Source: Dyella flagellata (GTDB taxonomy: Bacteria; Pseudomonadota; Gammaproteobacteria; Xanthomonadales; Rhodanobacteraceae). From it: a stretch of DNA of 64,000 nt. The stretch is taken from NCBI RefSeq assembly GCF_030160275.1, contig NZ_BSOA01000050.1:124001-188000 (forward strand). The letters are read 5' to 3'. This document shows, in pieces, positions 53,763 through 62,186 of this stretch. Position 1 is the stretch's first letter. Every line of letters begins with the position of its first letter. The notes under the pieces were generated by a model. It worked only from the letters and a program-made list of their open reading frames with translations, searched no databases and was not told the DNA's origin. The position numbers and the translations under genes were made by a program.

Positions 53763-54296
53763 TTAAGCCGGAACGTACGTCAGCCTGATCATGTCCTCGC
53801 CGATTAAATCGCTGGCCACGAAGCGGAGCGGCGGCCGAGGACCCGTGAAGAATGGCTTGCCATGGCCCAGCACGAAAGGGCGGAAGTAGAGTCGATACTC
53901 ATCGATAAGGCCCAGGTCGGCCAGGCTTCGCGCCAAGTCTGGTCCGGCGACGTCGATCTCCCCGGTGAGCTTGACCTTCAGTTCCCGTACTGCCACCTCG
54001 ATGTCATCGGCGACAAGGGTGGCATTCGGGCCGACTGACGTCAGCGAGCGTGACACGACCCACTTCGGTTTGCTCCGCCATGCCGCTGCAAAGGCGCGGT
54101 CGTCCGCGTCCCAATCCGGAAGGTCATCGTCCCAATAGCGCATGATCTCGTACATGCGGCGGCCGTACAGCATGCCCGTCAGGTTGCGCACGTGTTCCAT
54201 GAAATAGCGAAAAGCCGATGGAGCGGGAGGTCCTAATGCCTGGTGGTCGACATAGCCATCCAGGGACTGCATCAATCCGAACACAAGCTTTGCCAT
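53763..54296 (-). CDS. dihydrofolate-reductase/RibD-like family protein (copy 2)
   Basis: 177 residues, same length and clearly homologous along its whole length to the product of 46896-47429 (shared WVVSRSL, SVGPNATLVADD, LGLIDEYRLY, VLGHGKPFF and the identical end IRLTYVPA). DHFR-like reductase fold, substrate unknown. It starts MAKLVFGLMQSLDGYVD. It converges with the exported-protein gene. Confidence 0.9.
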   Translation of the reverse strand: MAKLVFGLMQSLDGYVDHQALGPPAPSAFRYFMEHVRNLTGMLYGRRMYEIMRYWDDDLPDWDADDRAFAAAWRSKPKWVVSRSLTSVGPNATLVADDIEVAVRELKVKLTGEIDVAGPDLARSLADLGLIDEYRLYFRPFVLGHGKPFFTGPRPPLRFVASDLIGEDMIRLTYVPA

Positions 54297-54508
54297 GGGA
54301 AGTCTCCCCTTGAGAGGCCTCGGGATGAGGGTGGCAGCCGTAGGGCACGGATTTGGTTGAATGATACCTCTTGCCCACCTTAGTCCTTTTTTGTGGCGAC
54401 ATGGTGCTGCAAAGCACCCAATGCCTGGGCATCGTCAACCGCGAAAACATTTCGTGCAGCATCAGCATGGTGAGCGATACTCCTGTATTGACTCGTTGCT
54501 GAGCCTGC

Positions 54509-55189
54509 TCACTCCCGCAGATACCGCAGCTTGAACAATTCGTGGTCGTTACCTAAGCCAAGCTTGCGGAAGGCCGAATGCTTCTGCGCGCTGATCGTGG
54601 TGACCGAGCGGGAAAACTTTTGGGCGATGGCCTTGATGGACATGCCATCGAGCATGCAGCGCAGTACCTCATGTTCGCGTGCGGAAAGTTTGACGGCGTA
54701 CAGCAACTCGTCGCCGAGATCCTTGCCGGACTCGTCACTCTGATGGATGGAATTGATAGGACCGGCAAGGTCGGTCAGGTGCCGGCTGAAATAGGTCCGG
54801 CCCGCGGCTACTGCTCGGATGGCCACGTACAGTTCGGACTCATGCTCCGTCTTGCCAATGAAACCATGTGCGCCGGCCCTCTGCGCCACAGCCATCGTAG
54901 CGGTGTTGCAGTGGGAAGACACCACCAAGACCGGTACACGCGGATGATGCAGATGTAAGGAGCGTAGCAACTTGGCGCCATCGATCTCCGTCGCACCGAG
55001 CGCGTAGTCCGTCACAATCACGTCGGGCCGATCTTCCTTTAGCGCCTCGAAGAGTTGCCGCGGCGTGCAAAAGCTGCCGGCCACATCCAAGCCGTATTCA
55101 AGCTTGAGCAGCAGCTCCATGCTATGGCGTACCAGTACATGGTCTTCAAGCAACATCACACGCAAGCGTGGCGATATGGTGCCGGACAT
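54509..55189 (-). CDS. LuxR/RcsB-type response regulator
   Basis: 226 residues. Receiver (about 9-130) with acidic LLEDH, phosphoacceptor Asp in VIVTDYALG, Ser in VVSSHC and Lys in IGKTEHE. Helix-turn-helix at about 165-220 (LSAREHEVLRCMLDGMSIKAIAQKFSRSVTTISAQK), with the RcsB-like SAQK element. AAGGGAG precedes the ATG. It lies downstream of an Hpt protein on the same strand (67-base gap), which suggests phosphate comes through that protein. No kinase is nearby. Confidence 0.92.
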   Translation of the reverse strand: MSGTISPRLRVMLLEDHVLVRHSMELLLKLEYGLDVAGSFCTPRQLFEALKEDRPDVIVTDYALGATEIDGAKLLRSLHLHHPRVPVLVVSSHCNTATMAVAQRAGAHGFIGKTEHESELYVAIRAVAAGRTYFSRHLTDLAGPINSIHQSDESGKDLGDELLYAVKLSAREHEVLRCMLDGMSIKAIAQKFSRSVTTISAQKHSAFRKLGLGNDHELFKLRYLRE

Positions 55190-55256
55190 GGCCTACTCCC
55201 TTTTCAGATTAGCCTGACGTTGCCTATTTCCCTTTCTCGTCGCCCGCATCGTCAGC

Positions 55257-56024
55257 TCATTCAAAATGGCGGGCGATAGCCTCTTTCAACACGGAGAGCG
55301 TGCGCTGTATGTCAGCTGGTGCAAGCGGTGCATAGCCTCTTGCCGCGAGTTCCAGCCGATCCGCCAACTCGGCCGCCCGATCCGCATGCAACACCAGCGC
55401 CGCACCCTTCGCGCGATGCGCAAAGTGCGCCATGGAGGACGTGTCTTGCCTGGCCAGAGCCCGCTCGTACTCCTGGATGTCCACGTCGATACAGGCTCGG
55501 CGCCATCGGGACGGCAGAGGTTCATCCGGTGCTAGTCCGGCAGGCGGTGGCAGATTGAGCCAGCGCGCGAGGGTGGCATACAGCTCTTCGGAGCGTAGAG
55601 GTGTTTGCAGAACACCATCCAGCCGGCTATCCAAGGCGCGACGCCAGTTCTCCCCATCTGGCCCCACAACGGCAACGAGGGGAATGTAGGCGTGCCTTGC
55701 CAGGTTGGCGACGCCCAGGCGCAGCACGGCTTGATAGACGGCCTCATCCGGCCCCTCCAAGGCCATCAGGATCACGTCGGGCGCCTCAATATCAATGGCA
55801 TTCAAGGCCGCCTGGCTGTCAGCTACGGGGAGCGGGTCCAGGCCAAGCGTCTTGAGTTCGCCGATCAAACCGCAGCGCGTTTCAGAATCATCCGCCACTA
55901 TCAGGATGCGCGCCGGCTTCTTGGGTCGTGCGTTGTACACGGCGGAGGGTTCTCTCACTGCCAAAGGCTTGAACCGCTCCGCTGAGCGGAAACCGTAAGC
56001 AATGAGGTTGGGAGATGCGTTCAT
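55257..56024 (-). CDS. degenerate receiver-Hpt phosphotransfer protein
   Basis: 255 residues from the Met at 56024 (TTGGAG 8 bases upstream). A receiver-like fold (about 38-155) begins ARILIVADDSETR, but at the phosphoacceptor position VILMALEGP reads Ala in place of Asp. A C-terminal Hpt domain (about 175-250) keeps its His in FAHRAKGAALVL. So the receiver probably cannot be phosphorylated, while the Hpt can pass phosphate. It lies just upstream of the LuxR regulator, forming an orphan phosphorelay branch. The frame is open to 56147 without a ribosome site. Confidence 0.85.
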   Translation of the reverse strand: MNASPNLIAYGFRSAERFKPLAVREPSAVYNARPKKPARILIVADDSETRCGLIGELKTLGLDPLPVADSQAALNAIDIEAPDVILMALEGPDEAVYQAVLRLGVANLARHAYIPLVAVVGPDGENWRRALDSRLDGVLQTPLRSEELYATLARWLNLPPPAGLAPDEPLPSRWRRACIDVDIQEYERALARQDTSSMAHFAHRAKGAALVLHADRAAELADRLELAARGYAPLAPADIQRTLSVLKEAIARHFE

Positions 56025-56074
56025 CACGAGTGCTCCAAGGTGCACACGCCGTACATGGCGAACGGCGCGTCCCG

Positions 56075-56335
56075 TTAGCGGCGGGGTTGAATGGTGGGCA
56101 TGGCTGGGGGACGGGACCGGTGCTGTTGCTGGGGGTGTAGTACCCACGGGCGAATTTCAGCGTGGCTGTCGCCGAGAAGGCTGCGAAGACACAGCCAGGC
56201 TGTGGCGGCCGCCATGGATGTTGTGATCAGGGCTGCCAAGTGGTCGCCCACGCTGATGAGGAAGTAATCCAGAGTGAGGATGGGGACGGCAAGGCTGGTA
56301 AGGACTGCGGCCGTGATTAAGACAACACGTTTCAT
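56075..56335 (-). CDS. small two-helix membrane protein
   Basis: 86 residues from the Met at 56335 (MKRVVLITAAVLTSLAVPIL), with GGGGA in front. Two hydrophobic helices (about 4-26 and 33-54) and a His/Gln/Pro-rich C-terminal tail. It lies 50 bases upstream of the Hpt gene on the same strand and may share its promoter. Not recognised. Confidence 0.55.
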   Translation of the reverse strand: MKRVVLITAAVLTSLAVPILTLDYFLISVGDHLAALITTSMAAATAWLCLRSLLGDSHAEIRPWVLHPQQQHRSRPPAMPTIQPRR

Positions 56336-56510
56336 ATGTCCCCAGTCTTGGGAGCAGGCAGAGGAGGTCGCCATGGCTTCGCCTGCTCCAGCCTTGGCGC
56401 GGATCGGGGGAATCCAGAAGGCATGGGGCCGGTCCGTTACGGTGAAGTATACGAAAAACAAATGAATATTAGAAAAACAAATTATTATGCTTGGTTGATA
56501 GCGTGGCGAC

Positions 56511-56852
56511 ATGACCAAGCCACCCGCCAAGCGCGCCAAAAAGCCGAAACCGCGGCCTAAGGCGACGTCTGTCCATCGGAAAGAGCACCGCCTGGTGGCT
56601 CAGATGCTGCGGGAGTTGCGATTGGCGGCTGGGATGACTCAGGAGCAGGCCGGGGTGGCGGTGGGGCTTACTCAGGCCGGAATCTCTGAATTGGAAAACG
56701 GTGCGCGCGGGCTGGACCTCCTGGTGGTCCGGGACCTGGTCATCTTTTACGGCGCCGACTGGCATGCCGTGGTCGCGGAATTGGATCGGCGGATTGCGGC
56801 CGATCCGAAGCCGGCGGCAGCGCTTATGAAGCGCCCAGCAACTGACCCCTAG
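56511..56852 (+). CDS. XRE-family helix-turn-helix regulator
   Basis: 113 residues. A basic Pro/Lys-rich N-terminus (about 1-30) precedes an HTH_3 domain (MLRELRLAAGMTQEQAGVAVGLTQAGISELENGARGLDLLVVRDL). The tail YGADWHAVVAELDRRI is short. Typical of small repressors next to mobile or defence genes. It is divergent from the small membrane protein and sits at the left edge of the AT-richer segment. Confidence 0.85.
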   Translation: MTKPPAKRAKKPKPRPKATSVHRKEHRLVAQMLRELRLAAGMTQEQAGVAVGLTQAGISELENGARGLDLLVVRDLVIFYGADWHAVVAELDRRIAADPKPAAALMKRPATDP

Positions 56853-57172
56853 GCTGATCTTTCTGCCATTAGATCCGGAAAGCACAGGTTATTCTGGGTC
56901 GCGGATGGTGGCCGAGGTGTCCGGGTTATTCGGTTAGGGAAGGGGGCTGGGGTAAATCCTGCGGGTCACTTCGCGCCAGGTGCTGGCCGAATGCCATGTG
57001 GGCTTGGGCTGTATGTAGTCATTTAACTACCCTTCCTCTTTCGACCGGACTTTTTGATAGATCACTCGGACGCTATCAAAAGGTATACATTTCGGAAAAT
57101 GTGCGGGGCCGGTGGGCGGGGCTCACTTCAACCGTTAAACTTGTTAAGGGTGTAATTTCAGGGAAGCGCAGC
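56853..57172. promoter_or_regulatory. upstream region of the adenine methylase
   Basis: 320 bases without a supported gene. Perfect 9-base arms TTTTGATAG (57052-57060) and CTATCAAAA (57073-57081), spaced by 12, form a possible operator. Base composition shifts to AT-rich here, which may mark the island edge. Confidence 0.55.
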
Positions 57173-58021
57173 ATGTCTTTCGTAACTCCGCTGCGGTACC
57201 CGGGCGGCAAAGGACGTCTTGGACCATGGCTAGCTCAACTAATGCGAGCCAACAAGGTCAGTGGTGGGACCTACGTCGAGCCATACGCCGGCGGTGCGGG
57301 TGCCGCAATCTATCTTCTCACTCAAGGCTTCGTTGACCGGATCGTGATCAACGACATAGATCCTGCCATCCATGCCTTCTGGTGGGCGATATTGAATGAC
57401 ACTTCGGCTTTCGTTAGACGCGTCCGTCGGTGTGCTGTAAGTCTTCGACAATGGGAAATACATCGGAAAGTGCTCGAGAATCCTGCGAAGCATTCTTTGA
57501 GCGAGGTTGGCTTTTCAACTTTCTTCTTAAATCGGACCAATCGTTCGGGAATCCTGAGCGGCGGAGTGATCGGCGGGAAAAATCAAGATGGCAATTACTT
57601 GCTAGATGCCAGATTCAATCGCGAGGATCTCGCTGAGCGAATTGAGCGTATAGGATCAATGCGCGACCATATCGAGCTTTATGATTTGGACGCGATGAAG
57701 TTGCTGCGTCAGCTACAGCCAGAGCTTCCAAAAAAAAGCCTCATTTACTTTGATCCTCCTTATTACGCGAAGGGATCACAGCTCTACAGAAATTTCTACG
57801 GTCCCGAGGATCATCAGCAAATCGCTGAAAAAGTGAAATCTCTTAGATCTCCGTGGCTTGTAACTTATGACAATTGCAAAGAGATCAAGGCTCTATACAG
57901 AGGGGCATCTAAGCTTGAGTTTTCACTTTGCTATTCGACCCATCTTGCTAGGCCGCAGGCGACTGAAGTCATGTTCTTCGATAACTTGAAGATTGTGGAA
58001 AAACCGTTCTTACGTCGCTAG
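57173..58021 (+). CDS. D12-class DNA adenine N6-methyltransferase (Dam-like)
   Basis: 282 residues from the Met at 57173 (AGGGAAG upstream). RYPGGKGRL (8-16), SAM motif I YVEPYAGGAGAA (34-45), NDIDP, and the catalytic DPPY at 194-197 (FDPPYYAKGS). The order is that of the alpha-type Dam/MboIA group. It methylates adenine N6 at an unknown site. No restriction endonuclease gene is adjacent, so it is either a lone methylase or serves the convergent operon. Its stop shares a CTAG with the stop of the ParB-domain gene. Confidence 0.92.
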   Translation: MSFVTPLRYPGGKGRLGPWLAQLMRANKVSGGTYVEPYAGGAGAAIYLLTQGFVDRIVINDIDPAIHAFWWAILNDTSAFVRRVRRCAVSLRQWEIHRKVLENPAKHSLSEVGFSTFFLNRTNRSGILSGGVIGGKNQDGNYLLDARFNREDLAERIERIGSMRDHIELYDLDAMKLLRQLQPELPKKSLIYFDPPYYAKGSQLYRNFYGPEDHQQIAEKVKSLRSPWLVTYDNCKEIKALYRGASKLEFSLCYSTHLARPQATEVMFFDNLKIVEKPFLRR

Positions 58022-59418
58022 CCAGCCCAGCACGCCTTAACATACGCATCAACTTCGTCCCATAGGGTATTGAGTCCCTGAGCATGTGGGTGCGCTTTAT
58101 CGGAATGCATGTAAGCACCGAGGGTTTCGTAATTCATGAGCCCCTCGTTTTCGCGTGTGCGTCTTAAGACGACTTTTAGTTCCGCAGCATTCAACATACC
58201 TTTTTCAGCCATATGTTCGGCAACCGCGGCAATTTGAAGATGCGTTTTGTTCTCCCTTTTTACCCCTCTATGCGTACGCATGTAATGATTTGTGCTGAAC
58301 TCAAGCAGCATTCGAAATAGGGCCGCCACTGCTATAGGCGTCTTTGCAGGCTCCAGTCGACGTAACTCAGCAACGATGTTTGCCGCTTTAGTCACGGATG
58401 GATTAAAGCCGGGGGCGCCGGTCTTGCTAAAGAGATATTTGCGGTCCCAAGAGGGTTTTGCTGGCCCTTTTCCTTCTTCTTTACCTTTGCCGGTAGCACC
58501 GCGTTCCTTCGAATCCTTTCCTCCGTTGGTTTTTCCGGGGCTTTCTTTCGCTTTGCGCCCGCGTCCTCCGTTTTCCTCATCACCATCAGGGCTGTTGGTT
58601 GAGCCGTTTCCACCATGATTCGTGGCCAACCCAACTGCAGCTCGCACATGCGCGATGTAAGCGGCCTGCTGAGAATTTTCAAAAACGTCATCTACGCTCT
58701 TTCCGCCACCTGGGGCGAAGTCGGCCGCTAGATGCTGAGCGACGGCAATGGCCTTGTCCAAATCGACTAACGGGGAAACATTGTCGTCAGTAACGTCAAA
58801 GCCAAGCGCCTTGAGATTCGCTTTTGATAGGAAACGAGTGATGCTGGTGATTGGAAAGTCATCATCAACCTCTACGCCGTGCTCTTCGGCCCATAGAAAC
58901 AATTGACCGGCTCGTTTATCAGCGGCAGAGTGTCCATGCCCGATTAAGAAGATCGTTCGTAAGAATGCCGACCAGTTAACCTGCCCCGCGCCATCGCGCT
59001 GTCCAGCATGTCGCTTAAGGACCTCTGCAAGCAGCGCGTCCGTATCAGTAGACGCATAAACATCTACGCTGGAGGGTATGTCGATCACTGCACGATTACG
59101 AATGCCTTCGATCTGATGCCGAAGTGCTGTTATGTGGCACAAAGTTGGATCGTTCAGCAGCTTAAGTGCAGTGACGCGTCTGTTTCCGTCCCAAACTCGA
59201 TAGCGCCTGCGCTCAGTTGGTTCAACAAGAATAGGGGCTGTCGACAAACCTTCCGACGCTATATCCGAAGCTAATGCTAAGAGTAGCTTTGGCTTACGCA
59301 AAATTCGGGCAATACAATCGGCTTGGTCGGCACCAGATCTTATTCGAGGATTATGCATGTCCAAAAGCAAGTTTTGAACTGGCACATCCTTGACGAAATT
59401 GAACTTTGCCCGCGTCAT
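58018..59418 (-). CDS. ParB/Srx-domain protein
   Basis: 466 residues. N-terminal ParB-type domain (about 10-100: VPVQNLLLDMHNPRIR, VWDGNRRVTALKLL with the DGNRR box at 77-81). A central helical part (about 110-240) is followed by a Gly/Lys/Glu-rich low-complexity linker (about 270-330, NGSTNSPDGDEENGGRGRK) and a C-terminal helical domain ending VDAYVKACWAG. ParB-fold domains can bind DNA, hydrolyse CTP or act as nucleases; which applies here is not visible. AGGGGA before the ATG. It follows the large fusion gene by 122 bases on the same strand and is likely the last gene of the operon. Confidence 0.82.
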   Translation of the reverse strand: MTRAKFNFVKDVPVQNLLLDMHNPRIRSGADQADCIARILRKPKLLLALASDIASEGLSTAPILVEPTERRRYRVWDGNRRVTALKLLNDPTLCHITALRHQIEGIRNRAVIDIPSSVDVYASTDTDALLAEVLKRHAGQRDGAGQVNWSAFLRTIFLIGHGHSAADKRAGQLFLWAEEHGVEVDDDFPITSITRFLSKANLKALGFDVTDDNVSPLVDLDKAIAVAQHLAADFAPGGGKSVDDVFENSQQAAYIAHVRAAVGLATNHGGNGSTNSPDGDEENGGRGRKAKESPGKTNGGKDSKERGATGKGKEEGKGPAKPSWDRKYLFSKTGAPGFNPSVTKAANIVAELRRLEPAKTPIAVAALFRMLLEFSTNHYMRTHRGVKRENKTHLQIAAVAEHMAEKGMLNAAELKVVLRRTRENEGLMNYETLGAYMHSDKAHPHAQGLNTLWDEVDAYVKACWAG

Positions 59419-59540
59419 AAATTCCCCTGTTTCTAACGTCCAAGTGTTGATTCATCTAGTGTAGCTAGTCTGAACGAATCTAACTGCCCATTCAGCCATT
59501 AAGACTTCATGGCATATCAATCTGCCTGCAGCGCGGAGCA

Positions 59541-62174
59541 CTAGGCCTTCTTGCGCTTTCGATTTTGGGGCGGCGTATGCGGACTGCCCGTATCTACACC
59601 ATCGGATGCTAGTAGGGTTGCTTCCTCAGGGAATAGTGTTAACTGAACTGGGCTGTTAGTAAGCCGGAGTCGAAGCTTTAAAGTAGAGCTAGTTCTAGTC
59701 ACCGTGGCGCTAAAAAAAAGATCATGCCTCTCGCCGGACTGTGTCGCCAAATCAAATCTATGGTTACCTGCTGCGTATTCATTAATGTATGCAGGCATAG
59801 TAAGTGTGATTTGTCGTTCTGGAGAACCAGTGATGTCAATCCGGTGATCGATATGAAAGTCGCTTTCCGGTCTAGGTAGCTGTTCCTGTCGTGCAATATT
59901 TCTCGGCGGCTCACCAGTTTCTTCGATGAGATCTTCGGCTAGTGCAGGGGGCAGTGAGGTCCTGATTAACATGAGGGCCTCTTTGAACCCACCTCGCTTT
60001 GCCCTTTTTTTCTCCTGAGTTCTTAATACCTCGCGCGGCTCGATGTCGAGAGCGCGCAAAAGAGCATCTACTACTTCCTTAAGATCTGCTACTTCCTCAC
60101 AAATCGAATCCGCCGTTCTTGCATCAAGTACCTCAAACGCTTCCTCTAAGAGTTTGTCCTTTAAGGCTTCAATCAGTGCATCGCCCGTAAGATGAACAAC
60201 TTCGACTTGTTCGCCTCGACTTTTAATGTCTTCAGGAATTTTATCCCGGACAATTTTGTTGTATTCGATTTGCTCTTCTTTTATGCCCACTAGATCGACG
60301 AGCTCGACGTTGCATCTTGCTTTCGACAATATATAGAAGACGTGTGAAAGCAAGCCGCCACTTAGCTCAACAACGTAATCGTTCTGTTTCGAATGTTCCG
60401 CCAAGGCTAGTACAAAATCGCGATCCCTGACGATTTCACTGTCCTCGGGGCTTATGAAGACTCTTTCAACCTTAACGCCATCCGCCAAATCATTCTGCAA
60501 CTGTATCCACGAGGCTCGATTGGTGATTTTTCGAAACTGCGAGCTCTGGCGCTTCTTTCGTTGGAGGGCGCTTTTATAACCATCGGATGGGCGTTCCCAT
60601 TTATCATGAAACCACGGCAGAACCTGATGTTTTGAGTGCCCGATGGGTAAATCGATAAACCACATTGCCACGACAGGGTAGCCAGCTTTGGCCGCAATCA
60701 ACCTAGTCGTCCAAGCGATTTCCTGAACCCATGATTGCTTAGTGATACTACCTGTCCAATCTGAATCTTCATCGGTGTGATGAACAATCCAGTCACCTTC
60801 TTCGCTCGGTGCAATGAACTTGCCTTTGTATCGTTCTCGCTTGAGAATCACTTTGCACTTTGTTCGGCTTCCCTTCGATACGTCGATAACTCCCGTATCC
60901 ACGTCATAGACATCATGGGCGAAGTAGTAAAGGCCTTCCGGAATCCCCCAAAGCGCTTCGATGCGAACGCGACGTTTGTTTGGCAACGCCTGTGCCCAAG
61001 CTGAAGCTGTTGCGGGTATGAAATGATGGCCCATCAGCACGATATTCCTAGCGCTTTCTAACTTAAGCATCGCACTCCGGAAAGAAGTAGTGAGCCACTG
61101 AATAGCAGCGTCTGCAGATCTAAGCTCATCGCTCCTAGGAAGCATTTCTCGCTCACCGGGCTGCAGATCGGTGGCGTCAGTTCTAAGAACAAATGGGCGC
61201 GAACATAGTGTTTCAAGGTCATCCTTTAATGACGCTGGGATCACTCCGTCTTTGATGACCGACTGCATGACCTGTTCATCATTCATTACAAAGAACGTTG
61301 GCATTGAATAGCCAAGTTCTTGGTACATTCGCGCGTTCGCTAATTTTCTGTAGCTAACGAAATGCTCTTGTTTTGCTGAGCCAAAATGCTTCAGGTTCGA
61401 ATCATCAATCGGTGCGCGTTTCGATTGGGAAACCAGAGCTTTCGGCGTTACACCAATTAATTTTTGGGTTAAGAAGTCGAGTTGAACGATCCATACATTT
61501 GTGCCGTCCCATATCCACTCGAAGTGTGCTCGGTGTGGATGTGCCCATGATGCTACGGCTCGCAGTGCTCTCGTAATTCGGGGGTGAGAATCGCAAGACA
61601 GGGGGCTTAGTGAAGGTGTTGACGCATCACGCCAATGTCTGATCCCCAATGGCTCCATGCCACCATCTTTTTCGAACTCGACTGTCCAGTCGCGAGGATG
61701 GCGTGAAAGGCGCCTCTCATTTGAAAGATGTCCTTTTTCCGGAGAAGGAACACGTTCTTGGACAATAAAATGGACTGTCTGGATGCGCTTTTGTGCTCGA
61801 ATGTGCGGCGAGGCGGCCAGTCGTTTTATATATTGCGATGCTTCAACTAGTGAGCAAGTCCAACTGTCAAGTGATCCACGCTCTTCAATTCCCTCCTTGG
61901 TGCCGCTGGATCTCACGTATACGGTTGCAAGATCACTGATTCCGCACTTCTTTGCTGCTCGACCTATTGCGTCTTGGGAAGGCTTTTCTTTACCTGATAC
62001 AACGAAAAAGCGGGGAACCCATGGCTCTGGAAGTTGGAGTAGGCCGTAAGCTTTAATCCCCACGCGCTCGGTCGTAATTTTGCTTGAGCTAAGATTGAGG
62101 CAGCGATTGCTGCTGACTAGAATGACCGACCTATTAACCGGATGTGATTCGTTCAAATCCATCTGACTTGTCAT
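59541..62174 (-). CDS. PEP-synthase-like phosphotransferase fused to a MazG-like NTP pyrophosphohydrolase
   Basis: 877 residues. The N-terminal PPDK/PEP-synthase ATP-grasp-like region (about 38-235) shows VPRFFVVSG, VYVRSSGTKEG and WDGTNVWIVQLD. A second, related region (about 274-520) has GYSMPTFFV, PFVLRTDAT and RIEALWGIPEGLYYF. A swivelling phosphohistidine-type segment (about 600-625) reads ELSGGLLSHVFYIL with H611 where the PEP-utiliser His lies. A MazG/PRA-PH-like domain (about 638-737) starts YNKIVRDKIPEDI and has EExxE (677-681) and EExxD (693-697) metal ligands. The C-terminus is beta-rich. There is no PEP/pyruvate barrel. It would transfer phosphate from ATP and hydrolyse an NTP; actual substrates are unknown. 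Confidence 0.82.
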   Translation of the reverse strand: MTSQMDLNESHPVNRSVILVSSNRCLNLSSSKITTERVGIKAYGLLQLPEPWVPRFFVVSGKEKPSQDAIGRAAKKCGISDLATVYVRSSGTKEGIEERGSLDSWTCSLVEASQYIKRLAASPHIRAQKRIQTVHFIVQERVPSPEKGHLSNERRLSRHPRDWTVEFEKDGGMEPLGIRHWRDASTPSLSPLSCDSHPRITRALRAVASWAHPHRAHFEWIWDGTNVWIVQLDFLTQKLIGVTPKALVSQSKRAPIDDSNLKHFGSAKQEHFVSYRKLANARMYQELGYSMPTFFVMNDEQVMQSVIKDGVIPASLKDDLETLCSRPFVLRTDATDLQPGEREMLPRSDELRSADAAIQWLTTSFRSAMLKLESARNIVLMGHHFIPATASAWAQALPNKRRVRIEALWGIPEGLYYFAHDVYDVDTGVIDVSKGSRTKCKVILKRERYKGKFIAPSEEGDWIVHHTDEDSDWTGSITKQSWVQEIAWTTRLIAAKAGYPVVAMWFIDLPIGHSKHQVLPWFHDKWERPSDGYKSALQRKKRQSSQFRKITNRASWIQLQNDLADGVKVERVFISPEDSEIVRDRDFVLALAEHSKQNDYVVELSGGLLSHVFYILSKARCNVELVDLVGIKEEQIEYNKIVRDKIPEDIKSRGEQVEVVHLTGDALIEALKDKLLEEAFEVLDARTADSICEEVADLKEVVDALLRALDIEPREVLRTQEKKRAKRGGFKEALMLIRTSLPPALAEDLIEETGEPPRNIARQEQLPRPESDFHIDHRIDITGSPERQITLTMPAYINEYAAGNHRFDLATQSGERHDLFFSATVTRTSSTLKLRLRLTNSPVQLTLFPEEATLLASDGVDTGSPHTPPQNRKRKKA

Positions 62175-62186
62175 TCTTGGTGAGCT

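Noticed and set aside
61400-61415. GGTTCGAATC as a tRNA T-loop
   Set aside because: It lies inside the fusion gene and no acceptor or anticodon stems can be drawn around it.
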